Origin: Verrucomicrobiales bacterium
GTDB lineage: Bacteria; Verrucomicrobiota; Verrucomicrobiia; Verrucomicrobiales; DEV007
Direction: 5' to 3'
DNA length: 64,000 nt
Assembly: GCA_029213265.1 (NCBI GenBank)
Contig: JARGNG010000009.1
Span: 49,948-113,947 of the forward strand
Part shown: positions 53,594-62,282 of the stretch, piece by piece
How the letters are laid out: each line of letters begins with the position of its first letter
Position numbering within the stretch: position 1 is the stretch's first letter
Program-made: the position numbers and the translations under genes
The notes under the pieces: generated by a model
Databases searched by the model: none
Told to the model about the DNA's origin: nothing
Seen by the model: only the letters and a program-made list of their open reading frames with translations

Positions 53594-55303
53594 CTATTGG
53601 GACTTGAGAATCGACAGGTAAATTTCAAAGTCTTCCTGGAAAGCGACCTGGTCAAAATCATGTCCACGATCACGATGATACTTGTCAATGGTATCCCGAA
53701 GTTTCGTGAATTCCTCTACGCTTCCTCTTCTGGATTTGCTGCGAGTGGGATTCAGTTGCTCCATTTTCAAGTAGCGCCACGAGTTTTCTGGAATCCCCCG
53801 ATTTCCAAGACTCTCAACCATGTCATCCCGGATGAGTGAAGGTTCGTGAGCACTGAAAGCAGGCATGGAAATGAGATCGGCGAACTTCGGTGTGTTGACG
53901 TAAACCGTCTTTCCCACATGCTTGCCCACCGGGAGCTTACCGGAAGTGACCGGGTCTTTCGAGTTCAGGACACGATAGCCTGCGGGACGGGTTGTATCCA
54001 GCAACCGGGGAAGGATTTCCGGATGGGTGACAGCAAATGCCTCTCGATCCACTGGACCGACAGGCTTCGAAAAGAAGTCCGAGGCGAGGCACTCGGTCGT
54101 CAGATTACTGGCCCAGAGCGCATCTCCTGACCTCGGTGCGCTAAAGGAAATCATCTTGATGTTTTGCCACGGCCATTCGCGCATGCTGGTCGGCATGGCT
54201 ACGCCTGCTCCCGATGGCCCATACTGGTTCCCAAGGAGCACTGCACTGACGAAGTGCTGAGTCAGCGCCCCGCCAAGACTGTGCCCGGTCACAAAGATGC
54301 GCTCTGGGCTCCTGCCGGGCTTGAGTTCCGCGAGTTTACTGAGGGCTCCAAAAGCTTGAGGAAGAATTGATTCCATGCTTGTGGCAAATCCCCGGCTGAC
54401 ATTCCCGCGAGTCGAAATCACACCACCGTCTCCGGTTGAAGCCAGCAAGTCGGTTCCAAGGTCGGTAATCCAGTCGGGATTTCCATGGGCCTTCTGATCA
54501 CTCAATGACTGTGCCACTGCCCGTCCGGCCGATCCACTTCTGCTTCCGCGAAAGGCGATGTGGACATCGAAATTATCGCTTTGGTCTGACCAGTGGCGAA
54601 GGAGAACGAATCCCATGAGGCTTTGTGAGGGCGGCTGGCCCGGTTCCCCCTTGTCCCCGGTTCCACCTTCAAAGGCGACAAGTATATCGCGGCCACTGGT
54701 TTTCGTTTCTTCCCGACTCAGGACCTGAGTTATCGTGATGGCTCCCGCAGGCTTCCCAGCCGGTCGATAGCAGACGTAAACCTCCCCAATTTTTCCCGAG
54801 ATCGCTTCAGGCGTTCGATACTCGATCCATAGTTTGCCCGCATTGACGATGGAATCACTGGAAGGGCGAATTCGGTCATAGCGATAAATAATCGGGTCGT
54901 GGGAAGGATTGTCGGGAAACCCACTGAGTATTCCAGGTCCGCGATAGGCATCAAGTCCGGCGTCCCGGTTTGTCTGTTCGGTGCCCTTCGCTTTTGCCCA
55001 TAACTGCGTCCTCTTAATAAATTTTGCCCGGTCCCACTTCAGATTGTTGGACTCTTCAAAAAAGGGATCGAATGACCAGGCGAGCGACTGCCCGTGAAAC
55101 TGGTAGGCGAGAACGCAGAGATCAAGGTGATAGACAAGGGGATGGTAGGGCAGATTTCTTTCCTGAGCGGGCACGGAATCCTCCGCTACAGCCGGGCAGA
55201 AAGCGAATGCTGCTACGACCACCAAAGGTAGAATCCCGAAGAGCGAAAATGAGAAGGATAAAGACTCACGGCGTGGGGGGACGTAAAGAGGGAGCGATTT
55301 CAT
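53594..55303 (-). CDS. Exported class 3 lipase-like alpha/beta hydrolase
   Basis: A 569-residue exported hydrolase. The signal peptide includes FSLFGILPLVVVAAFAFCPAVA, and the nucleophile elbow is GHSLGG in RIFVTGHSLGGALTQHFVSAVL near residue 339. DNFDVHIAFRGSRSGSA is the class 3 lipase lid/oxyanion region. It is likely a secreted lipase or esterase; the remainder is family-poor and may form a lid or binding domain. I chose the ATG at 55303 for the signal peptide. It leads the group lipase, DUF3313 and the cupredoxin-like gene. Confidence 0.82.
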   Translation of the reverse strand: MKSLPLYVPPRRESLSFSFSLFGILPLVVVAAFAFCPAVAEDSVPAQERNLPYHPLVYHLDLCVLAYQFHGQSLAWSFDPFFEESNNLKWDRAKFIKRTQLWAKAKGTEQTNRDAGLDAYRGPGILSGFPDNPSHDPIIYRYDRIRPSSDSIVNAGKLWIEYRTPEAISGKIGEVYVCYRPAGKPAGAITITQVLSREETKTSGRDILVAFEGGTGDKGEPGQPPSQSLMGFVLLRHWSDQSDNFDVHIAFRGSRSGSAGRAVAQSLSDQKAHGNPDWITDLGTDLLASTGDGGVISTRGNVSRGFATSMESILPQAFGALSKLAELKPGRSPERIFVTGHSLGGALTQHFVSAVLLGNQYGPSGAGVAMPTSMREWPWQNIKMISFSAPRSGDALWASNLTTECLASDFFSKPVGPVDREAFAVTHPEILPRLLDTTRPAGYRVLNSKDPVTSGKLPVGKHVGKTVYVNTPKFADLISMPAFSAHEPSLIRDDMVESLGNRGIPENSWRYLKMEQLNPTRSKSRRGSVEEFTKLRDTIDKYHRDRGHDFDQVAFQEDFEIYLSILKSQ

Positions 55304-55618
55304 AAAGAAAGAAATCCCGAACCGGAGCTCCCTTGTAAGATCCAACCATACACGAGCTAAGGGAAATAGAAAGAAACCTCATCGCCATGCCACTGTGGTC
55401 GGATTTCCTGAGCGTGTAGACCGGAATGCCCGGTGCGGGGCGAATAGCAGACTTTTCTAAAATGGAGCGTTCGAACTCCATCTTTCAGTTCCTCCTGCTG
55501 AGGCAAAAAGTGACGCTTTCACCGATTGGCGGCGGTCTCAATCCAACAAAAAAAGGTTTGGTCCAGCTTGCCTCACTGCTCCGCCCGAGTGGATCAATGG
55601 AAAGGCAACCTCGTTTTC
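55304..55618. other. 315-bp intergenic region between the lipase and DUF1552 genes
   Basis: No gene seen. It should hold the lipase promoter (minus) and the DUF1552 terminator. Two hairpins are visible: ACCGG/CCGGT at 55420-55434 and the one listed at 55462. Confidence 0.6.
55462..55481 (-). terminator. Stem-loop downstream of the DUF1552 gene
   Basis: ATGGAG/CTCCAT (6 bp, perfect) around CGTTCGAA; read on the minus strand a T-rich stretch (TTTTAG) follows. It lies 137 bp past the DUF1552 stop, so it may end that operon. Confidence 0.45.
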
Positions 55619-57046
55619 CTATGCCCGGATCGAATCCACCGATCGGTGCTCCCGGTCCTTCGGTCCGAGTTTTCCCTTTACGTCCATCGCCGTGAGCATG
55701 GTGTTGTAGAGGTCGAGCCCTTCGGTTTTTGCATTGAGAACCTGTCCGGTTTTGAGGCGTCCGTTGGCTCCAGTGACGGCGTGAAATACACCGGAAAGTT
55801 CACGCTTCACATCGTTGTGACGACCGTCACCCGACTCGGTGGAGATGGTCAGCATGGTATTCTCGAGAATGCTCTTTCCGTTGGCTTCCCGGCAGTCCTC
55901 GCCCTCATGGAGCCGGTTCAAAAAATAGGCCACTTCGTTCATTTTCATGTGCGCATGCGCCCGGAGTTGCTCATTCTTGTTCTTCTCGTTGAACTTGTGC
56001 CACCACTCGTGACTGCAGCCTTTGGACCCGGAGGCTTTGAGTTGCGCGCTGTCATCGAACCGGTGAATGAGCCGCCCATCGTAGTGGTAGTCCCCTTTCA
56101 ATCGGATTCGTTCCCCAGCGGCGAGAAAGGTAATGGATCCAAAACGCGCCCGGTCCATCTGGATCGACAAGGCATAAAGATCGGCCATGAGACGCCATTC
56201 CTCCCGTAATGCTTCCAGGGTGATGTCAATCCCCTCTCCTCCGGGATCCGCGGCCCCTCCGTGCCTGAGTTCGGAAGGTGGTGGCATCTTGGGAGCACGG
56301 GGATCATCGATTTTCATCGCAAAAGCCCGTTGCTCGTATTCCCGCACCCGGTCGAGGTGATCCTTGAATCGATCTTTGGACGCCGCACCCAGGGGCGAAT
56401 TCGGCCCCGTGTAAAACCGATACTGATCGACCACCGAATCGAGCACACTCCGCTTGATATGCCCCTGGCGGGCATCGCCATCCTCGGTCACATTCATCGC
56501 GCCAAAGACGCGTTCGAAGAGATCGCGTGGCTTCTCCTGGATCGTCGCGGCGACCGTTCCATCGGGATTGTAGCTGTGGACGTAGCGCCCGACGCGGCTT
56601 CTCCGGAAAAAGGTTCCCCCCACGAGTGTGGAAACCATTCCATCCGGAAGTCCATTCGGATAGTGAGACCGGCGAACCATCTGATCGAGCGACGCTCCTC
56701 CGGACCGGGCTTCGCCATCGGGTGGCGTTGCCGTGAAAGCTCCGGTCGCACCATCGAAGTGAGCATTCATTCCGTTCCGGTCGCACCGCACCTGGTCGAC
56801 CTCCCGAAGGATGAGCAATTGATCCTTGAGCGGTTTCAAAGGCTCGAGAACGCCTTCAAAATCGCCCGGCTGCACCGGCTTGGGAATCCCCAGGCCAAAG
56901 AATACATTGAACGCACGAACCGGAACTTCCGGGGTCGGCTTCGCAATCAAGGTGGACGGAAGCATTTCCTCCATCAAAGGGAGACCAACCGCGACGCCGC
57001 CGAGGCCCCGCAACATGGTTCTTCGAGTCAGTGGATTTCTACTCAT
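55619..57046 (-). CDS. DUF1552 family Tat-exported protein
   Basis: A 475-residue DUF1552 protein. A twin-arginine signal opens it (LTRRTMLRGLGGVAVGLPLMEEM). VPVRAFNVFFGLGIPKP and later GDGRHNDVKRELSGVFHAVTG are family features; much of the remainder is conserved but of unknown role. It starts 5 bp after the DUF1587-DUF1585 gene, the invariable partner of this family in PVC and related bacteria. Export is expected through Tat in folded form. Confidence 0.93.
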   Translation of the reverse strand: MSRNPLTRRTMLRGLGGVAVGLPLMEEMLPSTLIAKPTPEVPVRAFNVFFGLGIPKPVQPGDFEGVLEPLKPLKDQLLILREVDQVRCDRNGMNAHFDGATGAFTATPPDGEARSGGASLDQMVRRSHYPNGLPDGMVSTLVGGTFFRRSRVGRYVHSYNPDGTVAATIQEKPRDLFERVFGAMNVTEDGDARQGHIKRSVLDSVVDQYRFYTGPNSPLGAASKDRFKDHLDRVREYEQRAFAMKIDDPRAPKMPPPSELRHGGAADPGGEGIDITLEALREEWRLMADLYALSIQMDRARFGSITFLAAGERIRLKGDYHYDGRLIHRFDDSAQLKASGSKGCSHEWWHKFNEKNKNEQLRAHAHMKMNEVAYFLNRLHEGEDCREANGKSILENTMLTISTESGDGRHNDVKRELSGVFHAVTGANGRLKTGQVLNAKTEGLDLYNTMLTAMDVKGKLGPKDREHRSVDSIRA

Positions 57047-57051
57047 AAGTC

Positions 57052-59619
57052 TCAGTGGTTGGTATCGGAATCTCCGGCGGGTCGAATATAGCGAATCAAC
57101 TCGCTTTGGACCATAGCCGTCATGACATCTTCGTAGGTCCCGCCTGCTTCCGTGGCGGTTTTGTGAATGTCGGTGACTTCGTTGGCGTCGCGAGCCGTGA
57201 GGGGACGCCCCATCGCAAATTGGGTCAATTTCCAGGTCATCGTTTCCTTGACCCGATCACTCCGGGCGAGCAGATCCATGAGTTCTTCCACCGTATCAAA
57301 CGGGATTGATTTGCTGTCGCCCGGGAAGAGGATCTCTCCGTCTTCCCGGAGTTCATTGCCGTGAGGATCCTTTTCATGAAAGGCTCCCAGTCCGTCGAAT
57401 TTCTCGAGTCCATAGGCGAGTGGCTCAAATTTCACGTGGCATCCACCGCACTTTTTATCGGCAACCCGCTCCATCGCAACCGCTCGCTGGGTCAGGCCCG
57501 GCTTGCTCTCGATCGGAGTCGTATCGACGCAGGGAGGCGGATCTTTGATAACGCCCCGCAGGAGATCATTGAGAACAAACAGTCCGCGAGTCACCATGGA
57601 CGCTTCGTCGCCGCCTACCGTGAGGATGCTCCCCTGAGTCAGTAATCCGCCACGACCCTTCTCGGAGGACAAATCGACTTTGTGAAGTCCCTTTTCCTCC
57701 GGTTTTACCTGCATTCCATAGTGCCTCGCCAACTCCGGGCTGACATAGCTGAATCGCGAATTCAGGAGGGCGGAAAGCGGCTTCTTCTGTTTCCAGATCA
57801 CCTCTTTGGCAAAGCCGAGGGTCTCCCCTCTCATATCCGAAGCCAGCTTTTCATTCCAATCGGGAAAGTGCGTGGGACTGGGCTGCAGATGAGAAAGACG
57901 GCCGAGGTCGAGCCATTGGGAAATGAACTCAAGCGACTGCTCCACTGCCCGCGGGTCTTTCAACATCCGCGCCGCTTGTTGCCTGAGCGAATCCGGGGAA
58001 CGGAGTCTCCCCTCGCGGGCGAGCCTCAATAACTCCCCGTCAGGTGAACTGCCCCAGATCGTATAGCTTAGCCGGGATGCCAGTTCGTAGCTGTCGACCG
58101 GCCGCGCCGAATCGCCGGAAGGTGGGCGCTCCATTCGATAGAGAAACCGCGGAGACTGACACATAGCTTCAATGACATAGGCGACCGCAGCATCAAAGTC
58201 ACCTCCCGCGGATGCCACGGTGGTCGATACGCCTCGATAAATGGCCTTTTCCTCCCGGTCGAGCGGTCCCCGCAAGATCGTTTCCCCCATCGATTCGATG
58301 AGCGCAATCATTGTCTTGTCAGTAAGGTCCCGCTTGTTGGAAAATCTCTTCACGAAGTTTTTGACGTCGAGCTTACCGGCGAGAATTCCCGCCAGATCGG
58401 CATACGCCTCGATGTGACCCAGGTCGACCGTGAGATTGTAGGCGGTGTTGCTGAACCCATCCGCTCGAACATCCGGGGGCAGCGACTCCCGCGCTTCCTT
58501 TGCGATGTCGACGCCGAACGTATCACGGACCGTGTTTACATATTCCTCTACGGTCAGGCGGCGGGCACGAGGCACGGCCAGCTCGGCAGGACGGGAGTAG
58601 ATCGCCGGATCGATGAAATCGACGGTCCAGGCGGCCCCTCCATCGATCCATTCCCGGATCAGTTTCTTCTCCGCTTTGGAAAGAGGCGGACGTTTGTGAG
58701 GCATGTCATCGTTCTCGATCGACTCCCAGAGAAGGCTGTCGGCCGCCTTCCCTGCGACGAGAATGCCTTCTTCGAAGTGGGAATCGAGGCGTTTGGAAAG
58801 GTCGAGATCCCCCTCTGCCGTGACCGAGTCGTGGCATTCGAGGCAGTGCTGCGTCAGGAGAGTCGTGATCTTGGTTTCAAACAACTCCGCTCCCGGATCG
58901 GCAGGTTGCTTTGGTTTCTGTTTGATCGCCGACGGCCCGGCCCCCGGTCCGCCGTCGAAGAGCTTCTCCACCTGCTCAGGGGAAAGGGCTTCATCGAAAA
59001 GCCCGAAAGAAACGATGCGACCTTTCCAGGGGCGGCCACCGCTCATTTCGTCGCCCACGGCAATTTCAAAACCGCCATCCCAGTTCGAAAGATCGCCGTC
59101 GATTCGCTCGCGGACGACATCGACTCCGTTGAGAAAGATGGTAGCATTTCCGTTGGCCTCGCGGGTGAAGACAAGATGGGTCAGCTTCCGCTCGACAGAG
59201 CCGCGCTTCGTGAGGATTCCCGGCGTCCCGTTTTTGCCGCGCCGGGTGGTCCGGAGCCGGATTTCAAAGCGATCCTTTTCCTGTCCGACGGTGAAGTTTC
59301 TTTCCGAGGAGTTCCTCGAAAAGGTGAAAATCCGCGCAGGCCCTTCCTGATCCAGATTTTCCGGCTGAAACCAGGTCGAAAAGGAAAGCGCATTGGATTC
59401 CCGTAACCGTTTCGCAATCTCCCCGGCATCGCCTGCATAGCGAACGCCCTTTTCCCCCTTGATCTGGAGACCTTCTCCGGAGAAGGAGGCTTTTGCTTTT
59501 CCATCCGGAATCCAGCTACTCTCCGTCTTGGCAAAGCGGCTCTGCAGGACCGGACCTGCGAGCAGGTTATCCCACAAGCCGCCGGCAAGGATCAGGATGG
59601 CGATAGCGAAGCGAAGCAT
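57052..59619 (-). CDS. Exported DUF1587/DUF1595/DUF1592/DUF1588/DUF1585 cytochrome c-like protein with LamG-like domain
   Basis: An 855-residue exported protein. After a signal peptide (FAIAILILAGGLWDNLLAG) comes a concanavalin-like domain (LSFSTWFQPENLDQEGPARI...), a planctomycete-type cytochrome c motif CLECHDSVTAEGDLDLSK, DUF1587 (RLTVEEYVNTVRDTFGVD), DUF1595, DUF1592 (ELASRLSYTIWGSSPDGELLRLAREGRL), DUF1588 (GGLLTQGSILTVGGDEASMVTRG; also CGGCHVKFEPLAYGLEKFDGLG, a second C-x2-C-H) and DUF1585. I chose the ATG at 59619, the first giving a signal peptide. It forms a two-gene unit with the Tat-exported DUF1552 protein. Function undescribed; haem binding is inferred from motifs. Confidence 0.92.
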   Translation of the reverse strand: MLRFAIAILILAGGLWDNLLAGPVLQSRFAKTESSWIPDGKAKASFSGEGLQIKGEKGVRYAGDAGEIAKRLRESNALSFSTWFQPENLDQEGPARIFTFSRNSSERNFTVGQEKDRFEIRLRTTRRGKNGTPGILTKRGSVERKLTHLVFTREANGNATIFLNGVDVVRERIDGDLSNWDGGFEIAVGDEMSGGRPWKGRIVSFGLFDEALSPEQVEKLFDGGPGAGPSAIKQKPKQPADPGAELFETKITTLLTQHCLECHDSVTAEGDLDLSKRLDSHFEEGILVAGKAADSLLWESIENDDMPHKRPPLSKAEKKLIREWIDGGAAWTVDFIDPAIYSRPAELAVPRARRLTVEEYVNTVRDTFGVDIAKEARESLPPDVRADGFSNTAYNLTVDLGHIEAYADLAGILAGKLDVKNFVKRFSNKRDLTDKTMIALIESMGETILRGPLDREEKAIYRGVSTTVASAGGDFDAAVAYVIEAMCQSPRFLYRMERPPSGDSARPVDSYELASRLSYTIWGSSPDGELLRLAREGRLRSPDSLRQQAARMLKDPRAVEQSLEFISQWLDLGRLSHLQPSPTHFPDWNEKLASDMRGETLGFAKEVIWKQKKPLSALLNSRFSYVSPELARHYGMQVKPEEKGLHKVDLSSEKGRGGLLTQGSILTVGGDEASMVTRGLFVLNDLLRGVIKDPPPCVDTTPIESKPGLTQRAVAMERVADKKCGGCHVKFEPLAYGLEKFDGLGAFHEKDPHGNELREDGEILFPGDSKSIPFDTVEELMDLLARSDRVKETMTWKLTQFAMGRPLTARDANEVTDIHKTATEAGGTYEDVMTAMVQSELIRYIRPAGDSDTNH

Positions 59620-59686
59620 GGGGAGAAGATCCAAAACTTTCGGAAAAAAGTCACGCGGGAATGGTACTCTTTTGAGGCAGAAGGAT

Positions 59687-59754
59687 GCGTCTGCGGACGC
59701 TCTACTGGATTGCAAGAGCCCCTGCAAACCCCACCGTTTTGCAACGGTGGCTAC
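59687..59754. repeat. REP-like hairpins between DUF1592 and the transporter gene
   Basis: GCGTC/GACGC with loop TGCG (59687-59700) and CCACCGTT/AACGGTGG with loop TTGC (59731-59750). On the minus strand the second unit reads GTAGCC, stem, GCAA, stem, GTGGGG-TTT, the same layout as 63970-64000. It may also serve as terminator for the transporter transcript. Confidence 0.6.
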
Positions 59755-59769
59755 AGTGGGACGCGGCGA

Positions 59770-61023
59770 TTAGAGGACCCCGGTCAGCTTGAGAACCGTT
59801 CTTGTTGCCACTGACAATGAGACAATCAGACTGACCCCGGCGATGACCAGCATCCACATCGGCGTTTTGTGCTCAGCAGCTTTCCGCTGCTGCAACCCGA
59901 GATACAGAAGGGCGGCAACAACGGCCGGTCCACCGATCACGGTGGCAGCCTGTGCGATTACAATCGTCGTCGTGCGATCGAAATCCGTCGTGAGAGCGAG
60001 AATACCGATGACCATTCCGACGAGCAGTGCCGCCGTCGTGGAGTGTTGGCTGAATTTGCTCTGGAGCTTGCCGCCCCGGCCCATTCCATCGGAAAAGACA
60101 TGACCGCCGATCATGGCATTAACGAGAAAGGAACTGAAGGCTCCTGCGAGGAAGCCGAAGCAGAAAATGTATTTGGCTTTCGCCCCGAACAGAGGTTCCA
60201 GCTGGGCCGAAATGGCACCGGCATTTCCGAGCTCGGCCGCATCGGTTTTCCCGGCGAAGACCGCCGCGGAAGTCATCATGATAATCGCGGTGACTCCGAC
60301 AAGGACGCACATGCCGATGATCGAATCGCGCCGCCCGGCCCCGAGGTCGTTGACCGTCCAACCTTTTTCCCGAACGAGGTAGCCCTGGTAAAAGGCTCCC
60401 ACAACCGAGAAGGTCGTGCCGATCAAGCCCATCAGCGTCAGCAATTGCAGCTTGTCGCCGAAGGGACGAAAGTCAGGAATGAGGCCGGCCGCTGCGTCCG
60501 GAATCGAGGGCTTGGCCCAGAAAAAGTTCACAATGAACGCGATGATCATCAGGCCGACGAAGATCTTCATCAGCTTCTCGATGTATTGATAGAGGTCTTT
60601 CGCGAGATAGAGGATCGCGATGATGATTCCATTCGTGACAGCGAGAGTCGCAATGATTCCTGCGGTGGAGAATTCCCGGCCGAACATTGGCTCCAGTCCG
60701 GCCACGACAGCCATGTTGTTGCTCGATTGGAATCCTGCCACGATCACAAAGGCGGCAATTCCAATGATCCCCCCGGCCCATTTTCCGAGCCTGGTATTGA
60801 GTTCTCCGCAGAGCGATTGGGTCATCGTCGCCCCGAGCCAGGCGGCGAGAGAGGCGAGTCCGATCAGGAGAATGAGTATGACGAGGAGAACCCAGAGAAC
60901 GTCGTAGCCGAAGGTCGCGCCCACCTTGGTGCTCGTAGTAATACTACCCGGTCCGAGAACGACGGCCGCGACTACAATCGCCGGCCCCACTGATTGCAGA
61001 ATCTTTTTCACCGGTTCATACAA
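59770..61023 (-). CDS. Nramp-related membrane transporter lacking the usual DPGN and MPH motifs
   Basis: A 417-residue, roughly 11-helix membrane protein of the Nramp superfamily. The first helix reads GPAIVVAAVVLGPGSITTSTKVGATFGYD, so the metal-binding D-P-G-N is G-P-G-S. The sixth-helix M-P-H is also not visible: VGAFYQGYLVREKGW occupies that place. Transition-metal transport is therefore doubtful; related families move other ions or organic molecules. The start is uncertain: a TTG at 61023, 11 nt after an AGGA, or a GTG at 61011. It is divergent from the ABC operon with about 175 bp between. Confidence 0.8.
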   Translation of the reverse strand: MYEPVKKILQSVGPAIVVAAVVLGPGSITTSTKVGATFGYDVLWVLLVILILLIGLASLAAWLGATMTQSLCGELNTRLGKWAGGIIGIAAFVIVAGFQSSNNMAVVAGLEPMFGREFSTAGIIATLAVTNGIIIAILYLAKDLYQYIEKLMKIFVGLMIIAFIVNFFWAKPSIPDAAAGLIPDFRPFGDKLQLLTLMGLIGTTFSVVGAFYQGYLVREKGWTVNDLGAGRRDSIIGMCVLVGVTAIIMMTSAAVFAGKTDAAELGNAGAISAQLEPLFGAKAKYIFCFGFLAGAFSSFLVNAMIGGHVFSDGMGRGGKLQSKFSQHSTTAALLVGMVIGILALTTDFDRTTTIVIAQAATVIGGPAVVAALLYLGLQQRKAAEHKTPMWMLVIAGVSLIVSLSVATRTVLKLTGVL

Positions 61024-61198
61024 GCAGAACTGTTTCCTGCGAGCGAGGCCTTTATCGCGTGATAGGTGGAATTCGTTGTGGCAATGGCTCGCGACTCCCT
61101 CTTCCTCCCGATATTCTGCGGTATTTCCTTGTCCCGCACTCAGGATTCCGGTACATCGAACGCAAGGCTTTCTGCTCGCCAGAGTTCCCTCTCTCCCT

Positions 61199-62278
61199 AT
61201 GGTCTCCATTCACATTCGCGGACTCGTAAAACGCTTCGATGAAGTGGTTGCTCTCAACGATCTCGATCTCGAAATTGAGGCGGGCGAACTCTTCTTCCTG
61301 CTCGGGCCGAGCGGTTGCGGCAAGACTACCCTGCTGCGGGCCATTGCCGGCTTTCACATGCCCGATGCGGGCACGATCAAATTCAACGATGACGATGTCA
61401 CGCAGGTCCCTCCGCACAAGCGCGAAACGGCAATGATGTTTCAGAGCTACGCGCTCTGGCCCCATCTCAATGTTTTCAAGAATGTCGCATTCGGGCTGGA
61501 GGAAAGAAAAGTTCCCAAAGCGAAAATCCGCGAGCGGGTCGACGAAGCGCTCGCCATGGTGAAAATGGAAGGCCTCGGTCAGCGAAAGGTCAACCAGCTC
61601 TCCGGAGGGCAGCAGCAGCGGGTTGCTCTCGCCCGGGCTCTCGTCGTTCGCCCCCGTTGTCTCATGCTCGATGAGCCGCTTTCCAATCTCGATGCCAAGT
61701 TGCGAATTGAAATGCGGAGTGAGATCCGGAGAATCTGCAAGGAGTTCGGGCTTACCGCTATCTATGTCACGCACGATCAGAAAGAGGCGCTCTCGATGGC
61801 GGATCGACTTGCGATTCTCGATGGTGGAAACATCGCGCAGATCGGAACCCCGGAGGAGGTCTACCGCCATCCCCGAACGCCCCTCGTCGCGGGATTTATC
61901 GGGGAAACCAATCTCATCGAGGGGACGGTCGCTTTTTCCTCGGGCGACAATGTGTATGTCACGACCGCCATCGGGGAGTTGGCGGGGCGGCCTTCGGATC
62001 CCGACTGGCAGCCGGAGGTGGATGAGAAAGTGGTTTTGTCGATCCGTCCCGAATGCCTCTCGATTGAAATGAGCCCGCCTACTCAAAATGCGATTGCGGG
62101 GAAACTTTCTGAATCGGTTTACCTCGGCGAAGTAGCTCAGTATTCTCTCCTTGCCGACGGACACGAGGAGCCCATTCACATTTCCGAGCTGAATCCCCGG
62201 CGCGTCATCCGGGATGCCGACCAGGCCCTCTACGCTTCGGCCCGGCCTGAGGACGTTATTCTCCTTCCTGCCCCCTGA
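61199..62278 (+). CDS. ABC transporter ATP-binding protein (PotA/FbpC type)
   Basis: A 359-residue ABC ATPase of the spermidine/iron/sugar importer type. Walker A GPSGCGKTT, Q-loop MMFQSYALWPHLNVF, signature LSGGQQQRVALARAL, Walker B LMLDEPLSNLDAKLR and H-loop VTHDQKEALSMADR are intact. The C-terminal part (about 240 on) looks like a TOBE-type domain (VLSIRPECLSIEMS). The ATG at 61199 begins VSIHIRGLVKRFDEVVALNDLDL. The binding-protein gene starts 4 bp after its stop. The permease must lie elsewhere. Confidence 0.92.
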   Translation: MVSIHIRGLVKRFDEVVALNDLDLEIEAGELFFLLGPSGCGKTTLLRAIAGFHMPDAGTIKFNDDDVTQVPPHKRETAMMFQSYALWPHLNVFKNVAFGLEERKVPKAKIRERVDEALAMVKMEGLGQRKVNQLSGGQQQRVALARALVVRPRCLMLDEPLSNLDAKLRIEMRSEIRRICKEFGLTAIYVTHDQKEALSMADRLAILDGGNIAQIGTPEEVYRHPRTPLVAGFIGETNLIEGTVAFSSGDNVYVTTAIGELAGRPSDPDWQPEVDEKVVLSIRPECLSIEMSPPTQNAIAGKLSESVYLGEVAQYSLLADGHEEPIHISELNPRRVIRDADQALYASARPEDVILLPAP

Positions 62279-62282
62279 AACC

